From: Gracilibacillus massiliensis | GTDB lineage: Bacteria; Bacillota; Bacilli; Bacillales; Amphibacillaceae | DNA length: 64,000 nt | Reading direction: 5' to 3' | NCBI RefSeq assembly: GCF_001458115.1 | Contig: NZ_CZRP01000012.1 | Location: 682,001-746,000 of the forward strand | Shown: positions 28,501-36,868 of the stretch, piece by piece | How the letters are laid out: each line of letters starts with the position of its first letter | Numbering within the stretch: position 1 is the stretch's first letter | The notes under the pieces: model-generated | Seen by the model: the letters and a program-made list of their open reading frames with translations, nothing else | What the model was told of the DNA's origin: nothing | Database searches by the model: none | Made by a program: the position numbers and the translations under genes

Positions 28501-30132
28501 ATCTCCCTCTCCACCTATCCATGTCAACATAGAGGTTACTAGTTGCTCACGATAAGCATCAATCGGTGGATTTGTCACTTGTGCAAATAACTGTTTAAAA
28601 TAATTGAACAAGCTTTGCGGACGTTCTGATAGTACAGCTAATGGCATATCATTTCCCATTGCCCCTATTGGATCTTTACCACCTTCAATAAGCGGAAGCA
28701 AGTATTTCTCGACATCTTCTGTTGTATAGCCAAATGCTTTCTGTTTTTGTAGAAGTTGAGGATCTAAATACGCATCATCTTCCGCATCCACTTCTAATGG
28801 TACAATTTGTTCCTCTAACCATTCTTGATAAGGATGAGATCCTGCAATTTCCTCTTTTATTTCTTTATCAGAAATAATTCGTCCTTCTTCAATGTCTACT
28901 AATAACATTTTCCCTGGGCTTAAACGTTCTTTTAATAAAATATTTTCTTCTTCGTAATCAATGACGCCCACTTCAGATGAATAGATAATATAGTCATCTT
29001 TCGTCACATAATAACGCGCAGGTCGCAACCCGTTACGATCTAAGATGGCACCAATTTGCTTCCCATTCGTAAACGTAATCGAAGTTGGTCCGTCCCACGG
29101 CTCCATCATCATACTATGGTATTGATAAAAGGCACGTTTTTTTGGATCCATGTGTGGATTTTTCTCCCATGGTTCAGGAATCAACATCATGGCAGCATGA
29201 GCAGGCTTACGTCCAGCTAAAGTGAAAAATTCCAGTGCATTATCTAATGTGGCAGAGTCACTTCCTCCACCATTAATAATCGGCATCACTTTGTCCAAGT
29301 CATCACCAAATGCTTCTGAAACAAATTGTTGTTCCCTTGCACGCATCCAGTTCACATTCCCGCGCATTGTATTAATCTCACCATTATGAATCAGATAACG
29401 GTTTGGGTGCGCTCTCTCCCAAGAAGGAAAGGTATTGGTACTAAAACGTGAGTGAACTAACGAAAAGGCAGATACAAAGTCTTCCTCCTGAAGATCTAAA
29501 TAAAATTTATCAACTTGATCTGGAGTTAGTAACCCTTTATAGACAATTGTTCTAGTAGATAAACTTGGGAAATAAAAACGATATCCTTTTTCATTCGCCC
29601 AATTTTCAGCTTGTTTACGAATAATATATAACTTTCTTTCGAAGGCAAGATCATCTTCTAATTCATCTGCCGCTTCGATAAAAACTTGTCGTACATTTGG
29701 CAAGGTTTCAATCGCACCTTTACCAATGTCTGTAGCATCTACTGGAACATCTCTCCAGCCGATTAATTTTTGACCTTCTTGTTCGATTAATTGATTGATT
29801 TCATCGATCGCTTCTTCTTGTTCTTTTTTATTTTGAGATAGAAATAACATACCAACTCCATAACGACCTACAGCTGGTAGTTGAAAGTCTTTACATACTC
29901 TTCTAAAATAAGAATCAGGGATCTGTACCATTAATCCAGATCCGTCACCTGTAAGTGGATCACTCCCTTGTCCACCACGGTGTTCTAATTTGCATAACAT
30001 GTCTAAACCTTTTTTTACGATTTCATGTGTTTGTTTCCCTTTTATATGCGCATATAAGCCAATACCACAAGCATCATGTTCAAAATCCGGATGGTATAAC
30101 CCTTGGGCACTAGGCAAATCTTGATACGTCAT
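25579..30132 (-). CDS. gltB: Glutamate synthase, large subunit
   Basis: The product (1517 aa; GltA in Bacillus naming) makes two glutamates from glutamine and 2-oxoglutarate. The N-terminal glutaminase has the nucleophile cysteine in HDACGIG, about 20 residues in, exposed after removal of a short propeptide. A central domain and an FMN-binding barrel follow ([22 protein letters not shown]), with the 3Fe-4S cysteines in [15 protein letters not shown]. The C-terminal GXGXG beta helix includes [21 protein letters not shown]. The ATG at 30132 lies after GGGGGC; the ATG five codons earlier overlaps that site. Divergent from gltC. Confidence 0.97.
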   Translation of the reverse strand: MTYQDLPSAQGLYHPDFEHDACGIGLYAHIKGKQTHEIVKKGLDMLCKLEHRGGQGSDPLTGDGSGLMVQIPDSYFRRVCKDFQLPAVGRYGVGMLFLSQNKKEQEEAIDEINQLIEQEGQKLIGWRDVPVDATDIGKGAIETLPNVRQVFIEAADELEDDLAFERKLYIIRKQAENWANEKGYRFYFPSLSTRTIVYKGLLTPDQVDKFYLDLQEEDFVSAFSLVHSRFSTNTFPSWERAHPNRYLIHNGEINTMRGNVNWMRAREQQFVSEAFGDDLDKVMPIINGGGSDSATLDNALEFFTLAGRKPAHAAMMLIPEPWEKNPHMDPKKRAFYQYHSMMMEPWDGPTSITFTNGKQIGAILDRNGLRPARYYVTKDDYIIYSSEVGVIDYEEENILLKERLSPGKMLLVDIEEGRIISDKEIKEEIAGSHPYQEWLEEQIVPLEVDAEDDAYLDPQLLQKQKAFGYTTEDVEKYLLPLIEGGKDPIGAMGNDMPLAVLSERPQSLFNYFKQLFAQVTNPPIDAYREQLVTSMLTWIGGEGDILHPANTKEYRIRLDSPILSNSQIEKLESNKIEGFQTTVIDTLFTQDMGKALDKVFADAKAAIKAGSNIIILSDKDMDARSKAIPTLLAVSGLHQFLVREGLRTKASIIAQTGEAREVHHFATMLGYGVDAIHPYLVYQTYYETILNNELNMTLAEVQDKFISVATEGIIKVMSKIGISTVQSYRGAQIFEAVGISKQVIADHFTGTASQIDGIDLDVIQEETEKRHQDGYKKAIEQSLESGSDFQWRQVGEHHAFNPTTIHTLQWACRRGDYKLFKKFSKTANEERIGFLRNLFDFKKSNSIPIEEVESVDSIVKRFKTGAMSFGSISKEAHEALAIAMNRLGGKSNSGEGGEDADRFTVDENGDLRSSAIKQVASGRFGAKSHYLVNAKELQIKMAQGAKPGEGGQLPGMKVYPWVADVRGSTPGVDLISPPPHHDIYSIEDLAQLIHDLKNANRDARVSVKLVAKSGVGTIAAGVAKGSADVISVVGYDGGTGASPKTSIKHAGLPWELGLAEAHQTLMLNGLRDRVILETDGKLLTGKDVVMAALLGAEEYGFATAPLVVVGCIMMRVCHNDTCPVGVATQNPELRKKFTGNPDHVVNYMTFIAEEVREIMAELGFRTIDEMVGRTDVLEVSERAEAHWKAKHLDLTTLLYQAEGTRTNTTKQDHKLDQSLDLKYILPTVQHAIETGEALEASFPIKNTDRVVGTIVGSEISKKYGERGLPEDTINLHFRGSAGQSFGAFIPSGMTLTVTGDANDYVGKGLSGGKVIVRASEKSTIDPGNNVIAGNVSFYGATSGEAYIQGYAGERFAVRNSGANIVVEGVGDHGCEYMTGGRVVILGNAGKNFAAGMSGGIAYVKPDNIEKFKRLCNDELVQFESLTDSEEIDEVKELIMNHQEYTNSDKAAIALENWEEEVANFVKVIPTDYKLMLQQIEWFESQGLSVDESRLEAFTAKKDNKMTVELNQEEMVSK

Positions 30133-30199
30133 ATATGTCGCCCCCATTCAAATATACTTTAAGGTGTCTAATAACATTGTAAGTTTTATTATTGATCGA

Positions 30200-30227
30200 A
30201 ACAATATATAATAAATATGATATTGTT
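30200..30227. promoter_or_regulatory. Inverted repeat between gltB and gltC
   Basis: AACAATAT (30200-30207) and ATATTGTT (30220-30227) are separated by 12 bp in the 127-bp gap between the divergent genes. LysR regulators bind such dyads; it is a candidate GltC site, by position only. Confidence 0.45.
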
Positions 30228-30259
30228 CTAATTCTGATATATATTATGAGGTGAAACCT

Positions 30260-31162
30260 GTGGAGTTACGTCAATTGCGTTATTTTGTTGAAGTAGCGGA
30301 GCGTGAACACGTATCAGATGCGGCAGCAGAATTGCATGTTGCTCAATCTGCTATAAGTAGACAAATTGCTAATTTAGAGGCAGAGCTAGGTGTAGAGCTC
30401 TTTGAAAGAGAAGGAAGAAATGTGCGTTTAACACATATAGGAAAGATTTTTTTAACACATACCAAAACGGCATTAAAAGCAATCGACCATGCCAAAAAAC
30501 AAATCGATGAATATATTGATCCAGAACGAGGCTCGATTAAAATTGGTTTTCCTACCAGTTTAGCAAGTAATCTATTACCGACAGTGGTATCGGAATTTAA
30601 AAAGAAACATCCCAAAATCGCATTCCAGTTGCGACAGGGATCGTACAACTTTTTAATTGAATCAGTAGAAAATCGCGAAATTGATGTTGCATTTTTGGGA
30701 CCTGTTCCAACAGAGCATCCCGATATCTTGGGTGATATTTTATTTACAGAAAACTTTTATGCATTAGTTCCGAACTCACACCCTATCGCAGAACAGAGCA
30801 GTGTGAACTTAAGAGACTTACATGATGAATCATTTGTGTTATTTCCAGAAGGGTATGTTTTACATCAACTAGTAATAGATGGATGTAAACAAGCTGGATT
30901 TACACCAAATATATCATCACAAGGGGAAGATTTAGATGCGATTAAGGGGTTAGTCGCTGCAGGTATTGGTATCACATTATTACCGGAAAGTGCTTTTAAT
31001 GATTTGAATCCGTATTACAGTGCAAAAGTAGCTATACAGAATCCAGAATTAAAACGTACAGTAGGAATTATTATTCCAAAAAACAGAAAGCTTGCTCCAT
31101 CTGAACAAGTATTCTATGAGTTTATTAAGGAATTCTTTTCGATTCTGCAAAGATTTCAATAA
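30260..31162 (+). CDS. gltC: GltC, LysR-family activator of glutamate synthase
   Basis: The product (300 aa) is a LysR regulator. The N-terminal helix-turn-helix reads HVSDAAAELHVAQSAISRQI; the effector domain begins after residue 90 with the family stretch IKIGFPTSLASNLLPTV and later GEDLDAIKGLVAAGIGITLLPES. It is recognisably close to B. subtilis GltC along its whole length. The start is GTG at 30260 (MELRQLRYFVEVAE), with GAGGTGA before it; the in-frame GTG at 30251 is part of that site. Divergent arrangement with gltB is as in Bacillus, where GltC activates gltAB in the presence of 2-oxoglutarate. Confidence 0.95.
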   Translation: MELRQLRYFVEVAEREHVSDAAAELHVAQSAISRQIANLEAELGVELFEREGRNVRLTHIGKIFLTHTKTALKAIDHAKKQIDEYIDPERGSIKIGFPTSLASNLLPTVVSEFKKKHPKIAFQLRQGSYNFLIESVENREIDVAFLGPVPTEHPDILGDILFTENFYALVPNSHPIAEQSSVNLRDLHDESFVLFPEGYVLHQLVIDGCKQAGFTPNISSQGEDLDAIKGLVAAGIGITLLPESAFNDLNPYYSAKVAIQNPELKRTVGIIIPKNRKLAPSEQVFYEFIKEFFSILQRFQ

Positions 31163-31629
31163 AGAAAATAGATAGGTACTAACGAAGGAGAAATGTATAA
31201 GAATAGGGAACATAGTGAAACGGTTGAAAAGCACTATATTAGCGGAAGCCATCTGTTTTACTTCTGAGGGTCAGAGAGTTTTCATAGGAAAGGAAATAAT
31301 TCCGTGAAAGCTCGGAACCAGGAGAGAGGGTTTTCATGGAATAACGAAACATTGCATGGAAAGTCAGCACTACCGGAGCGAGATTTCATACAAAAATGAA
31401 GTAATGCATGAAAAGTCGGCATAAGGAGCAGGAGATTTGCTTTGCAATGTTATCTGAGGACAAAAAAACGAGGAAAGGAAAGTAGACCACCGCAGCTTTT
31501 TCCTCGCACACGATAGCTTTCAAAAGGAATAACAGGAATAGGGGAACAAATTGATTGTATTCCACTAATTATATGCCTTTCTGCCTTACAAAAATCGAAA
31601 CCTTTACGGATAAATTCTAATATTACTAA
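31163..31629. other. Long intergenic region between gltC and the exonuclease gene
   Basis: About 470 bases without a supportable gene. It contains a degenerate 52-bp tandem array (31280-31435 and a decayed extension). No terminator for gltC is obvious. Unlike the surrounding AT-rich spacers it is purine-rich on the plus strand. Confidence 0.55.
31280..31487. repeat. Degenerate tandem array, 52-bp period
   Basis: Three units start with TTTCAT at exactly 31280, 31332 and 31384. Each continues as A/G-rich sequence with GAA near position 15, GCATG-like near 24, AAAGTCGG-like near 30 and GGAG..GAG at the end. A fourth, more decayed unit begins TTTGC at 31436. Units differ by many substitutions but keep their length, suggesting an old array in which spacing is preserved. 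Confidence 0.6.
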
Positions 31630-31666
31630 AAAACCCCAAACTATTCCGAATCATAGTTTAGGGTTT
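31630..31666 (-). terminator. Terminator of the 5'-3' exonuclease gene
   Basis: AAACCCCAAACTAT (31631) pairs with ATAGTTTAGGGTTT (31653); on the minus strand the stem ends in GGGGTTTTTTAG. It lies shortly after the exonuclease stop codon. Confidence 0.8.
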
Positions 31667-31683
31667 TCATTGGTATTTACAAT

Positions 31684-32583
31684 TTATTCACTTACTTTTA
31701 CCATGATCAATTTATCTAACCAACGTTCAGGATTCTTAAATTCTAATTCTTCTAATAAAAAGGTGTGAATACTACTATGGTCTTCATTCCATAAAGCATC
31801 TTCAATCGAAAATGTTAAAGGTACCTCTGTATATATTTCTGCTAGTTTACGAGAAATTTCAAGATCTTCAGCATATTGCTCTATTTTATTTTGCATCCCT
31901 TTTGTTAGATTATCTTTATCAGCTAGCATGTTATCAATTGTTTCATATTGTTGCAGAAGCTTTAAGGCAGTTTTTTCACCAACACCTTTAATACCAGGAT
32001 AATTATCGGAGGAATCGCCCATTAACCCTTTCAATTCAATAATTTGAGCAGGGGTAAGCCCTCTTTTTTCATAAAAGTTATCGATATTAAACACATCGTA
32101 ATTGCCTTGGCCTTTCTTCATGATGGCAATATTGATCTGCTGGTCTACAAGCTGCAGTAAATCCTGATCCCCAGTTACTACTGTCACTTTATGATCTGCT
32201 TGTAGTTGTTTCGCTAAAGTACCGATACAATCATCAGCTTCATACCCCACAACACCTACATTGGGAACTTGAAAGGCAGAAACAATATCTTTTGCCAAAT
32301 CAAACTGTGGAACCAACTCCTCTGGCGGTGCATCGCGGTTCGATTTATAACCTTTGTATAAATCATTTCGGAAAGTTTGACTTCCCATGTCCCAACAACA
32401 AATTACATGTGTGGGCTGGAATGTTTCGATCGCATTGCAAAAATAATTTAAAAAACCAAATAATCCATTTCTCGGAATTCCTTTACTATTGACCATAAAA
32501 TTGCCGGTAAATGCCGTTGCAAAGAAACCTCTAAACAGCAACGCCATTCCATCTATGATTAAAACATTTGATTTATTTGTCAT
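31684..32583 (-). CDS. ypcP: 5'-3' exonuclease, PIN/H3TH domain
   Basis: The product (299 aa) is a stand-alone relative of the DNA polymerase I 5'-3' exonuclease domain, which removes RNA primers and flaps. Metal-binding acidic residues sit in LIIDGMALLFR (N-terminus), GYEADDCIGTLA and TGDQDLLQL. The helix-3-turn-helix DNA-binding motif GLMGDSSDNYPGIKGVGEKTALKLL follows. Length and motifs match B. subtilis YpcP. It is divergent from msrA and appears to be a single-gene unit with its own terminator. Confidence 0.93.
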   Translation of the reverse strand: MTNKSNVLIIDGMALLFRGFFATAFTGNFMVNSKGIPRNGLFGFLNYFCNAIETFQPTHVICCWDMGSQTFRNDLYKGYKSNRDAPPEELVPQFDLAKDIVSAFQVPNVGVVGYEADDCIGTLAKQLQADHKVTVVTGDQDLLQLVDQQINIAIMKKGQGNYDVFNIDNFYEKRGLTPAQIIELKGLMGDSSDNYPGIKGVGEKTALKLLQQYETIDNMLADKDNLTKGMQNKIEQYAEDLEISRKLAEIYTEVPLTFSIEDALWNEDHSSIHTFLLEELEFKNPERWLDKLIMVKVSE

Positions 32584-32680
32584 TCAATTCACCTTCTAAG
32601 ATTAATTAATTTACTTCTACATACATAATTAGTATATTAAATGCTAGACTTAGATTTTGCAATATAAAGGAGAAAGATTG

Positions 32681-33208
32681 ATGGAGAAAAAATTTGAAAA
32701 GGCAACATTTGCTGGTGGCTGCTTTTGGTGCATGGTAAAGCCGTTTGATCAGTGGGATGGTGTGGAAAGTGTCATTTCAGGTTACACTGGTGGTGATCTA
32801 AAAAATCCTTCATATGAAGAAGTTAAAAAAGGGACAACAGGACATTATGAAGCTGTTCAGATAAAATATGAGCCAGAAAAAATTAATTACCAACAAATAT
32901 TAGACTTATATTGGCCACAAATCGACCCAACTGATGATGGTGGTCAATTTCACGATAGAGGTCCACAATACCGGACGGCCATTTTTTATCATAATGAAGA
33001 ACAACAATCACTAGCGATAGATTCCAAAAAAGCATTAGAAAATGAAAATAGATTCCAGAAAGAGATTGTTACAGAAATTTTGCCTGCAGCTACCTTTTAT
33101 CCTGCAGAGGAATATCATCAGGAGTTTTATAAGAAAAATGAAAAGGAATATAAATTAGATCGTGAACAATCTGGTAGAGACGAATTTATTGAGAATCATT
33201 GGGATTAA
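32681..33208 (+). CDS. msrA: Peptide methionine-S-sulfoxide reductase MsrA
   Basis: The product (175 aa) repairs oxidised methionine (S-sulfoxide) in proteins. The catalytic C14 lies in GGCFWCMVKPFD, with C17 as its partner; no C-terminal resolving cysteine is present, as in other Bacillus MsrA proteins. QIDPTDDGGQFHDRGPQYR is the conserved substrate-pocket block. The frame opens at a TTG at 32657, but AAGGAG stands 8 bases before the ATG at 32681. MsrB is not adjacent. A terminator follows. Confidence 0.95.
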   Translation: MEKKFEKATFAGGCFWCMVKPFDQWDGVESVISGYTGGDLKNPSYEEVKKGTTGHYEAVQIKYEPEKINYQQILDLYWPQIDPTDDGGQFHDRGPQYRTAIFYHNEEQQSLAIDSKKALENENRFQKEIVTEILPAATFYPAEEYHQEFYKKNEKEYKLDREQSGRDEFIENHWD

Positions 33209-33229
33209 GAGTATATACAGCCAAAGATT

Positions 33230-33261
33230 AATTAGTATGCCGTATTATAGGCATACTAATT
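33230..33261 (+). terminator. Terminator of msrA
   Basis: AATTAGTATGCC (33230) pairs perfectly with GGCATACTAATT (33250), followed by TTATTG. About 20 bases after the msrA stop. Confidence 0.75.
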
Positions 33262-33461
33262 TTATTGACCTTATACAGGGTTGCCATAATCGATGCTCTC
33301 TGTTTAACTATTGCACCTTTTTTTTTGTGCCACTTCACAAAGTTAGATCGATTTTAACATATTTATTTGAGACTTTTCGTAAACACATTTCATTTTATAT
33401 TTTATTGACTACCATACAGAAATAGAAGGTACTCTGTACATAAGAATCAATGAACTAATTG

Positions 33462-33959
33462 TTATTCTCTTCCGCTAAATTCCAAAATATTCAAACCCTC
33501 GGATGACTCTGGTGCTTCAAAAAATTTAGTAACATGATTAAACACCTCTTCCGTGTCAAAATCTCCTCTTTCGGGTTGTTCGTTACGTCTTTGTGCAATT
33601 TGACGTAAGCATTTCTCGTTATTTAGATTAAGGAAAATTAATTGATGGCTTGCATTTATCTCTGACGCCATATCCAAAAACCACTTTCGCTGTTTTTGAG
33701 TGTTAGCTGGAAAGTCCATCACTACATCTGTACCGACACTTAATATGTTTTGGACATGCTTTTTCACCAACGGCTTAAGCTGCGCAGAGAATTTTAGATA
33801 GTCTTCAAAGGTTGCAATCTGATTGGGATAAAGAGATGAAAGCCATTCATCCTCAGAGATCAGTACTGCATGTTTTTCTATACTCAATTGTTTTGATTTA
33901 GTTGATTTTCCTGCACCCATTTTTCCACAGAAAAAGTATAGCTTTCCAAATTGTTTCAT
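33462..33959 (-). CDS. P-loop NTPase/kinase of the zeta-toxin/AAA_33 type
   Basis: A 165-aa P-loop protein with the Walker A motif GKMGAGKST at residues 12-20 and a kinase-like lid region (CLRQIAQRRNEQPERGDFDTEE). It resembles small ATP-dependent kinases (AAA_33), which phosphorylate small molecules or nucleotides; the substrate cannot be told. Two acidic pairs follow (SEDEWLS, VVMDFPANTQKQR), the latter a Walker-B-like aspartate with an arginine nearby. GGGAGG is well placed before the ATG. No antitoxin-like gene is adjacent, so a zeta-toxin role is not supported. First gene of an accessory stretch. Confidence 0.75.
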   Translation of the reverse strand: MKQFGKLYFFCGKMGAGKSTKSKQLSIEKHAVLISEDEWLSSLYPNQIATFEDYLKFSAQLKPLVKKHVQNILSVGTDVVMDFPANTQKQRKWFLDMASEINASHQLIFLNLNNEKCLRQIAQRRNEQPERGDFDTEEVFNHVTKFFEAPESSEGLNILEFSGRE

Positions 33960-34005
33960 ATTTTAACCTCCCAGGCTTCTTTGTTGGATAACTCTACACA
34001 TTAGC

Positions 34006-34075
34006 TTAATAAGCAATTAAAGCAACGACATCAACGACGCCTTGTTCCACTAAAGACACCCGTTTGTTTAACAAG
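34006..34075 (-). repeat. CGGG-core repeat, about 70 bp
   Basis: On the minus strand it reads TTAAACAAACGGGTG...CTTTAGTGGAAC and ends in TTGCTTATTAAGC. It aligns with the copy at 35100-35168, which shares AACGGGGTGC, CTTTAGCTGAACAAAG and the TTGCTTATTAA end. Confidence 0.6.
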
Positions 34076-34083
34076 ATGAATTT

Positions 34084-34434
34084 TCATTTCAAGAAACTTT
34101 CCAATTCGTTAACTTCATATGTTCGGAAAACTAACCCTCTATTATCAAACACAATAATTACAGGAAAATGAGTTATATCTAATGTCTCAAATATTGAAGA
34201 ATCTTCAGCAGAAAAGTCAAATGAAACCGATGAAATACTATCCTCCATTAACTTGTTTGTAACTTTGAGAACTGCTGCTTGATAATCTTCAGAAGTTATC
34301 TCGTTATTAAAAACTGCTACATTGTACTTACCTTCTTCTTTTGACCTTAGTTCAGTAATTAAAGTCTCATCTTCAGAAGAGCATCCCATTAGAATTGAAA
34401 ATAACAAAACCAAACTCAAAAGAAAACCTTTCAT
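34084..34434 (-). CDS. Small lipoprotein of unknown function
   Basis: A 116-aa protein with a lipoprotein signal peptide: MKGF, a hydrophobic stretch, and the lipobox LMGC with C18 as the lipidated residue. The mature part is acidic. It shows a thioredoxin-like hint (THFPVIIVFDNRGLVFRTY near the end resembles a cis-proline loop) but has no CxxC, so no redox role is supported. GAGGGGAG lies before the ATG. It follows the 160-aa lipoprotein gene on the same strand after 97 bases, which hold a CGGG-core repeat. Function unknown. Confidence 0.7.
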   Translation of the reverse strand: MKGFLLSLVLLFSILMGCSSEDETLITELRSKEEGKYNVAVFNNEITSEDYQAAVLKVTNKLMEDSISSVSFDFSAEDSSIFETLDITHFPVIIVFDNRGLVFRTYEVNELESFLK

Positions 34435-34479
34435 AAAGAAACTCTCCCCTCAGGTATTCATACTTAAGACTAGTGCTTC

Positions 34480-34545
34480 TGCTTCTTTAAAAGCGACTAA
34501 AACGACAACGTTTTTTCAGCTATTGCCCCCGTTACTTCAATAAGT
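34480..34545 (-). repeat. CGGG-core repeat overlapping the end of a lipoprotein gene
   Basis: Minus-strand TTGAAGTAACGGGGGCAATA, then GCTGAA, continuing to CGCTTTTAAAGAAG. The TTGAAGTAA part supplies the last codons and the stop of the gene at 34532, so the repeat either inserted at or formed its 3' end. Confidence 0.55.
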
Positions 34546-35014
34546 CGTTTACTTTATTTTCATCTTCTAAATATTCTTGTGTTAGTTTTCTTAATTCAGC
34601 TTCACTCGAATACTCATTTAATTCTTTCCCATACCAACTTTGTAGATTTTCTTTGGTTAATTGGTATTCCTGATGTTCAAAATTAAAGGTAACCCATTCT
34701 CCGTTTTGAACTAAAGAAAATATAAATGTTGCATTATAAATTGCCGTTTCTTTATACTTTTTTTCTATTTCCTCTGCTACTATCCCTTCATAATCTAAAA
34801 TCATTCCATACGGTTCTTCATTAGTTTTAAGTTCAAACCCTTTAAAATTACCACCATAGGGTAATTGTTTGACAATGCTTCCTACCGCACTGTTATCTCC
34901 AATGTAAGAACCTTTAAACTCAAATACATCCTCATTAGCACTATTTGAATTACAACCATTCACGAATAATAAAATCAATAATGAAAAGAAGAAAAATCTA
35001 ATTGCTTTTGTCAC
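34532..35014 (-). CDS. DUF4825-type lipoprotein
   Basis: A 160-aa lipoprotein: basic start, a hydrophobic segment FFFFSLLILLFV, and the lipobox VNGC with C21 as the modified residue. The mature part contains FKGSYIGDNSAVGSIVKQLP, followed by FKGFELKTNEEPYGMILDYEG, which I recognise as the DUF4825 domain found in extracytoplasmic Bacillaceae proteins; no activity is known. It starts with GTG, 7 bases after AGGGGGC. The C-terminal end lies in a CGGG-core repeat. Its role is likely on the outer face of the membrane. Confidence 0.75.
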   Translation of the reverse strand: MTKAIRFFFFSLLILLFVNGCNSNSANEDVFEFKGSYIGDNSAVGSIVKQLPYGGNFKGFELKTNEEPYGMILDYEGIVAEEIEKKYKETAIYNATFIFSLVQNGEWVTFNFEHQEYQLTKENLQSWYGKELNEYSSEAELRKLTQEYLEDENKVNDLLK

Positions 35015-35446
35015 TCTTTATGCCCCCTAATAATTAACTATCTATCTTAATAAATACTATCATATAATATAAATCCTTTATTGAACTATCCTGCTTCTTT
35101 ACTTTAATAAGCAATAGGGGATGCTAAATCTAACACTCTTTGTTCAGCTAAAGCACCCCGTTGAATACTGGTGAATAAATAATGTAAAATGACACTTTTG
35201 TATAATTATTCACCAAAACGTCCCTCACATCTTCAGCACCACTATATGATTATCGTTCAACTACCGTTCGGTTACTAATATTTTACAACCGTTATCATAT
35301 GCTCGGCAGGAGGAGTATTAGAATGCATTTGATCATAAATGATCCAAAATTAGTAGGCTATTGTGGTTACGGTTTTAAAAGGGCCACTGGTCTCCTCATC
35401 TTCAGACCAATAATCCTATTTAAATATTATCGGCAATATCAATGTG
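35015..35446. other. Intergenic region with repeat and a possible tiny ORF
   Basis: 432 bases without a confident gene. It contains a CGGG-core repeat (35100-35168) and a plus-strand 44-codon frame with a strong ribosome-binding site (35323-35457). No terminator was seen. Confidence 0.5.
35100..35168 (-). repeat. CGGG-core repeat, about 70 bp
   Basis: On the minus strand: TATTCAACGGGGTGCTTTAG, then CTGAACAAAG, and an end TATTGCTTATTAAAG. The best preserved of the three copies in the 34-35 kb stretch. Confidence 0.6.
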
Positions 35447-35457
35447 TCAATTATTGA
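35323..35457 (+). CDS. Possible 44-aa protein
   Basis: A short frame beginning MHLIINDPKLVGYCGYGF and ending in an aromatic-rich FKYYRQYQCVNY. GCAGGAGGAG lies 7 bases before the ATG, which is the main support. It overlaps the tail of the convergent membrane protein gene by 11 bases. I do not recognise it; it could be chance or the remnant of a longer gene. Confidence 0.25.
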   Translation: MHLIINDPKLVGYCGYGFKRATGLLIFRPIILFKYYRQYQCVNY

Positions 35458-35869
35458 TTTTATAAAATACTATAGCACGAACTAATGGATAAATAACTAT
35501 ACTTAAAGAAAAAGTTATCACTAAAGGAATATTTTCTAATTCCACAAAAAGTCCTGTTCCTTCACTTATAAACAAAATAACCCCGATACTTATAATCAAA
35601 ATAAAGTAACTAATATCCGCAGCATGTTTAGCTGGACTCTCGTCTCGCTCATCCTTGTCACTATCAGCGTTTTCATTTGCAATATAATGCAACAAGTTAG
35701 CTAAAATTATAGAAATAGTAAAAATCCCATCAGGTCTAACAACTTGATGTACTGACCATTGATATAAACAATGAATCATAATTGCAACAATGGAAGCAAT
35801 AGATACCGCGTAAACCAATTTTTTATTTGAATTATTTTTTCTTATAACCCTCGCATTCATTTTTGCCAT
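35447..35869 (-). CDS. Small integral membrane protein
   Basis: About 140 aa from ATG 35869 (MAKMNARVIRKNN), with GAGGTGG upstream. Four hydrophobic segments are visible: VYAVSIASIVAIMIHCLY, IFTISIILANLLHYIA, ISYFILIISIGVILFI and LVITFSLSIVIYPLVRAIVF. A highly charged loop, NENADSDKDERDESPAKH, lies between the second and third. The protein is unrecognised and no family function can be given. It is upstream of the lipoprotein genes on the same strand, but a long gap separates them. Confidence 0.65.
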   Translation of the reverse strand: MAKMNARVIRKNNSNKKLVYAVSIASIVAIMIHCLYQWSVHQVVRPDGIFTISIILANLLHYIANENADSDKDERDESPAKHAADISYFILIISIGVILFISEGTGLFVELENIPLVITFSLSIVIYPLVRAIVFYKINN

Positions 35870-36045
35870 TCTCACCACCTCGCTATTTCATAGTTACCCA
35901 GTCCAAGACATCTTCGTTATTTAACTAAACTTAATTATTCGAACAGAATTATTAATTCGAATTTTTGTATAGATTTAATTATAATCACAAAATGTAGTTT
36001 TAGTGCTGCTTTAATAAAGAATCAGAACGCTATTTTCTTGTTGTT

Positions 36046-36828
36046 TTATTCAAGAAAAAATAGCAGCTCCGTTTTTTCACCTATTTTCATAAAACCGTTC
36101 TTTTTGTACATTTCTTTTGCAGTATCAGAACTATCTGTAATTAGATATACTATTTCGATATTATCGTTATAAGCAATTTCTAATAAGTGCTTTAAAACGG
36201 ATGTTCCAAATCCTTTACTTTGGTGTTCCTCTATGATATCGAAATCCTCTAATTTTACCATTCCGTTAAACGGCATATACTCGATATTACCGATAGGAAC
36301 CCCGTCACAATAGCAAACAAAAAATTGTATCTCTTTATTATTATCTTTATAAATCTCAGCTTTCCTATTAATTCGTCTTTGTGCGAAATCTAGCCCCATC
36401 TCTGTTTGATTGGCTGTTATATCCACTTTAATTCCATCTTCTAAAACCTTATGATCTTCTGCACTGTATATATTACAAGCTGGGTTTCCTTTCAGTTGTG
36501 AGAAATTTTTAGTTTCAATAAACATTAAGTCATAAGTACATATTTTTGGTTGAAGGGGGAAATTTTCAATTAATTTGCTACTTATCGGATATGGTGTCTC
36601 CACCCTGAAAAATCCTTTATCTTTTGTGTTTTTTTTTTATATTTGTTCAGTGACAAATTCACCCAAACCTTGTTTAGAGTTATACCATATAAAATTGTGC
36701 GTATGCATATCCGGTAACGCAGAGTCAATGTATCTAATCGTTCCATCGTTTTCAATTGCTTCAGAAAATAAACCCACATATTCCTTTTCCAATTCTAACA
36801 TTTGATCTAACAAAGGACTTTTATGCAT
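36046..36828 (-). pseudogene. GNAT-family acetyltransferase gene interrupted by an in-frame stop
   Basis: Two open segments lie in the same reading frame: 36828-36637 (begins MHKSPLLDQMLELEKEYVGL, with AGGAGAA before the ATG) and a second to 36046 that can restart at GTG 36603 (ETPYPISSKLIENF). They are separated by a single TAA at the edge of an A10 run; translation across it would continue KKNTKDKGFFRVETP. The second part has the acetyltransferase core: FFVCYCDGVPIGNIEYM, EDFDIIEEHQSKGFGTSVL (acetyl-CoA loop) and DTAKEMYKKNGFMKIG. Together, 260 codons make a normal-sized member of this family. It could be a true nonsense mutation, a sequencing error, or two coupled fragments; GTG 36603 has no good ribosome-binding site. 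Confidence 0.7.
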
Positions 36829-36868
36829 TTCGAGTTCTCCTAATCTATCAAATTTTTATTTTTAAGTT

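Noticed and set aside
31193-31267. 24-codon frame after gltC starting MYKNREHSE
   Set aside because: The purine-rich site is only two to three bases from the ATG, and the frame ends in the repeat-rich spacer.
33462-33959. Zeta-type toxin of a toxin-antitoxin pair
   Set aside because: The P-loop kinase fold fits, but no small antitoxin gene lies next to it and the protein is short.
34084-34434. Thioredoxin-like redox lipoprotein
   Set aside because: A cis-proline-like segment is present, but there is no CxxC or single catalytic cysteine in the mature part.
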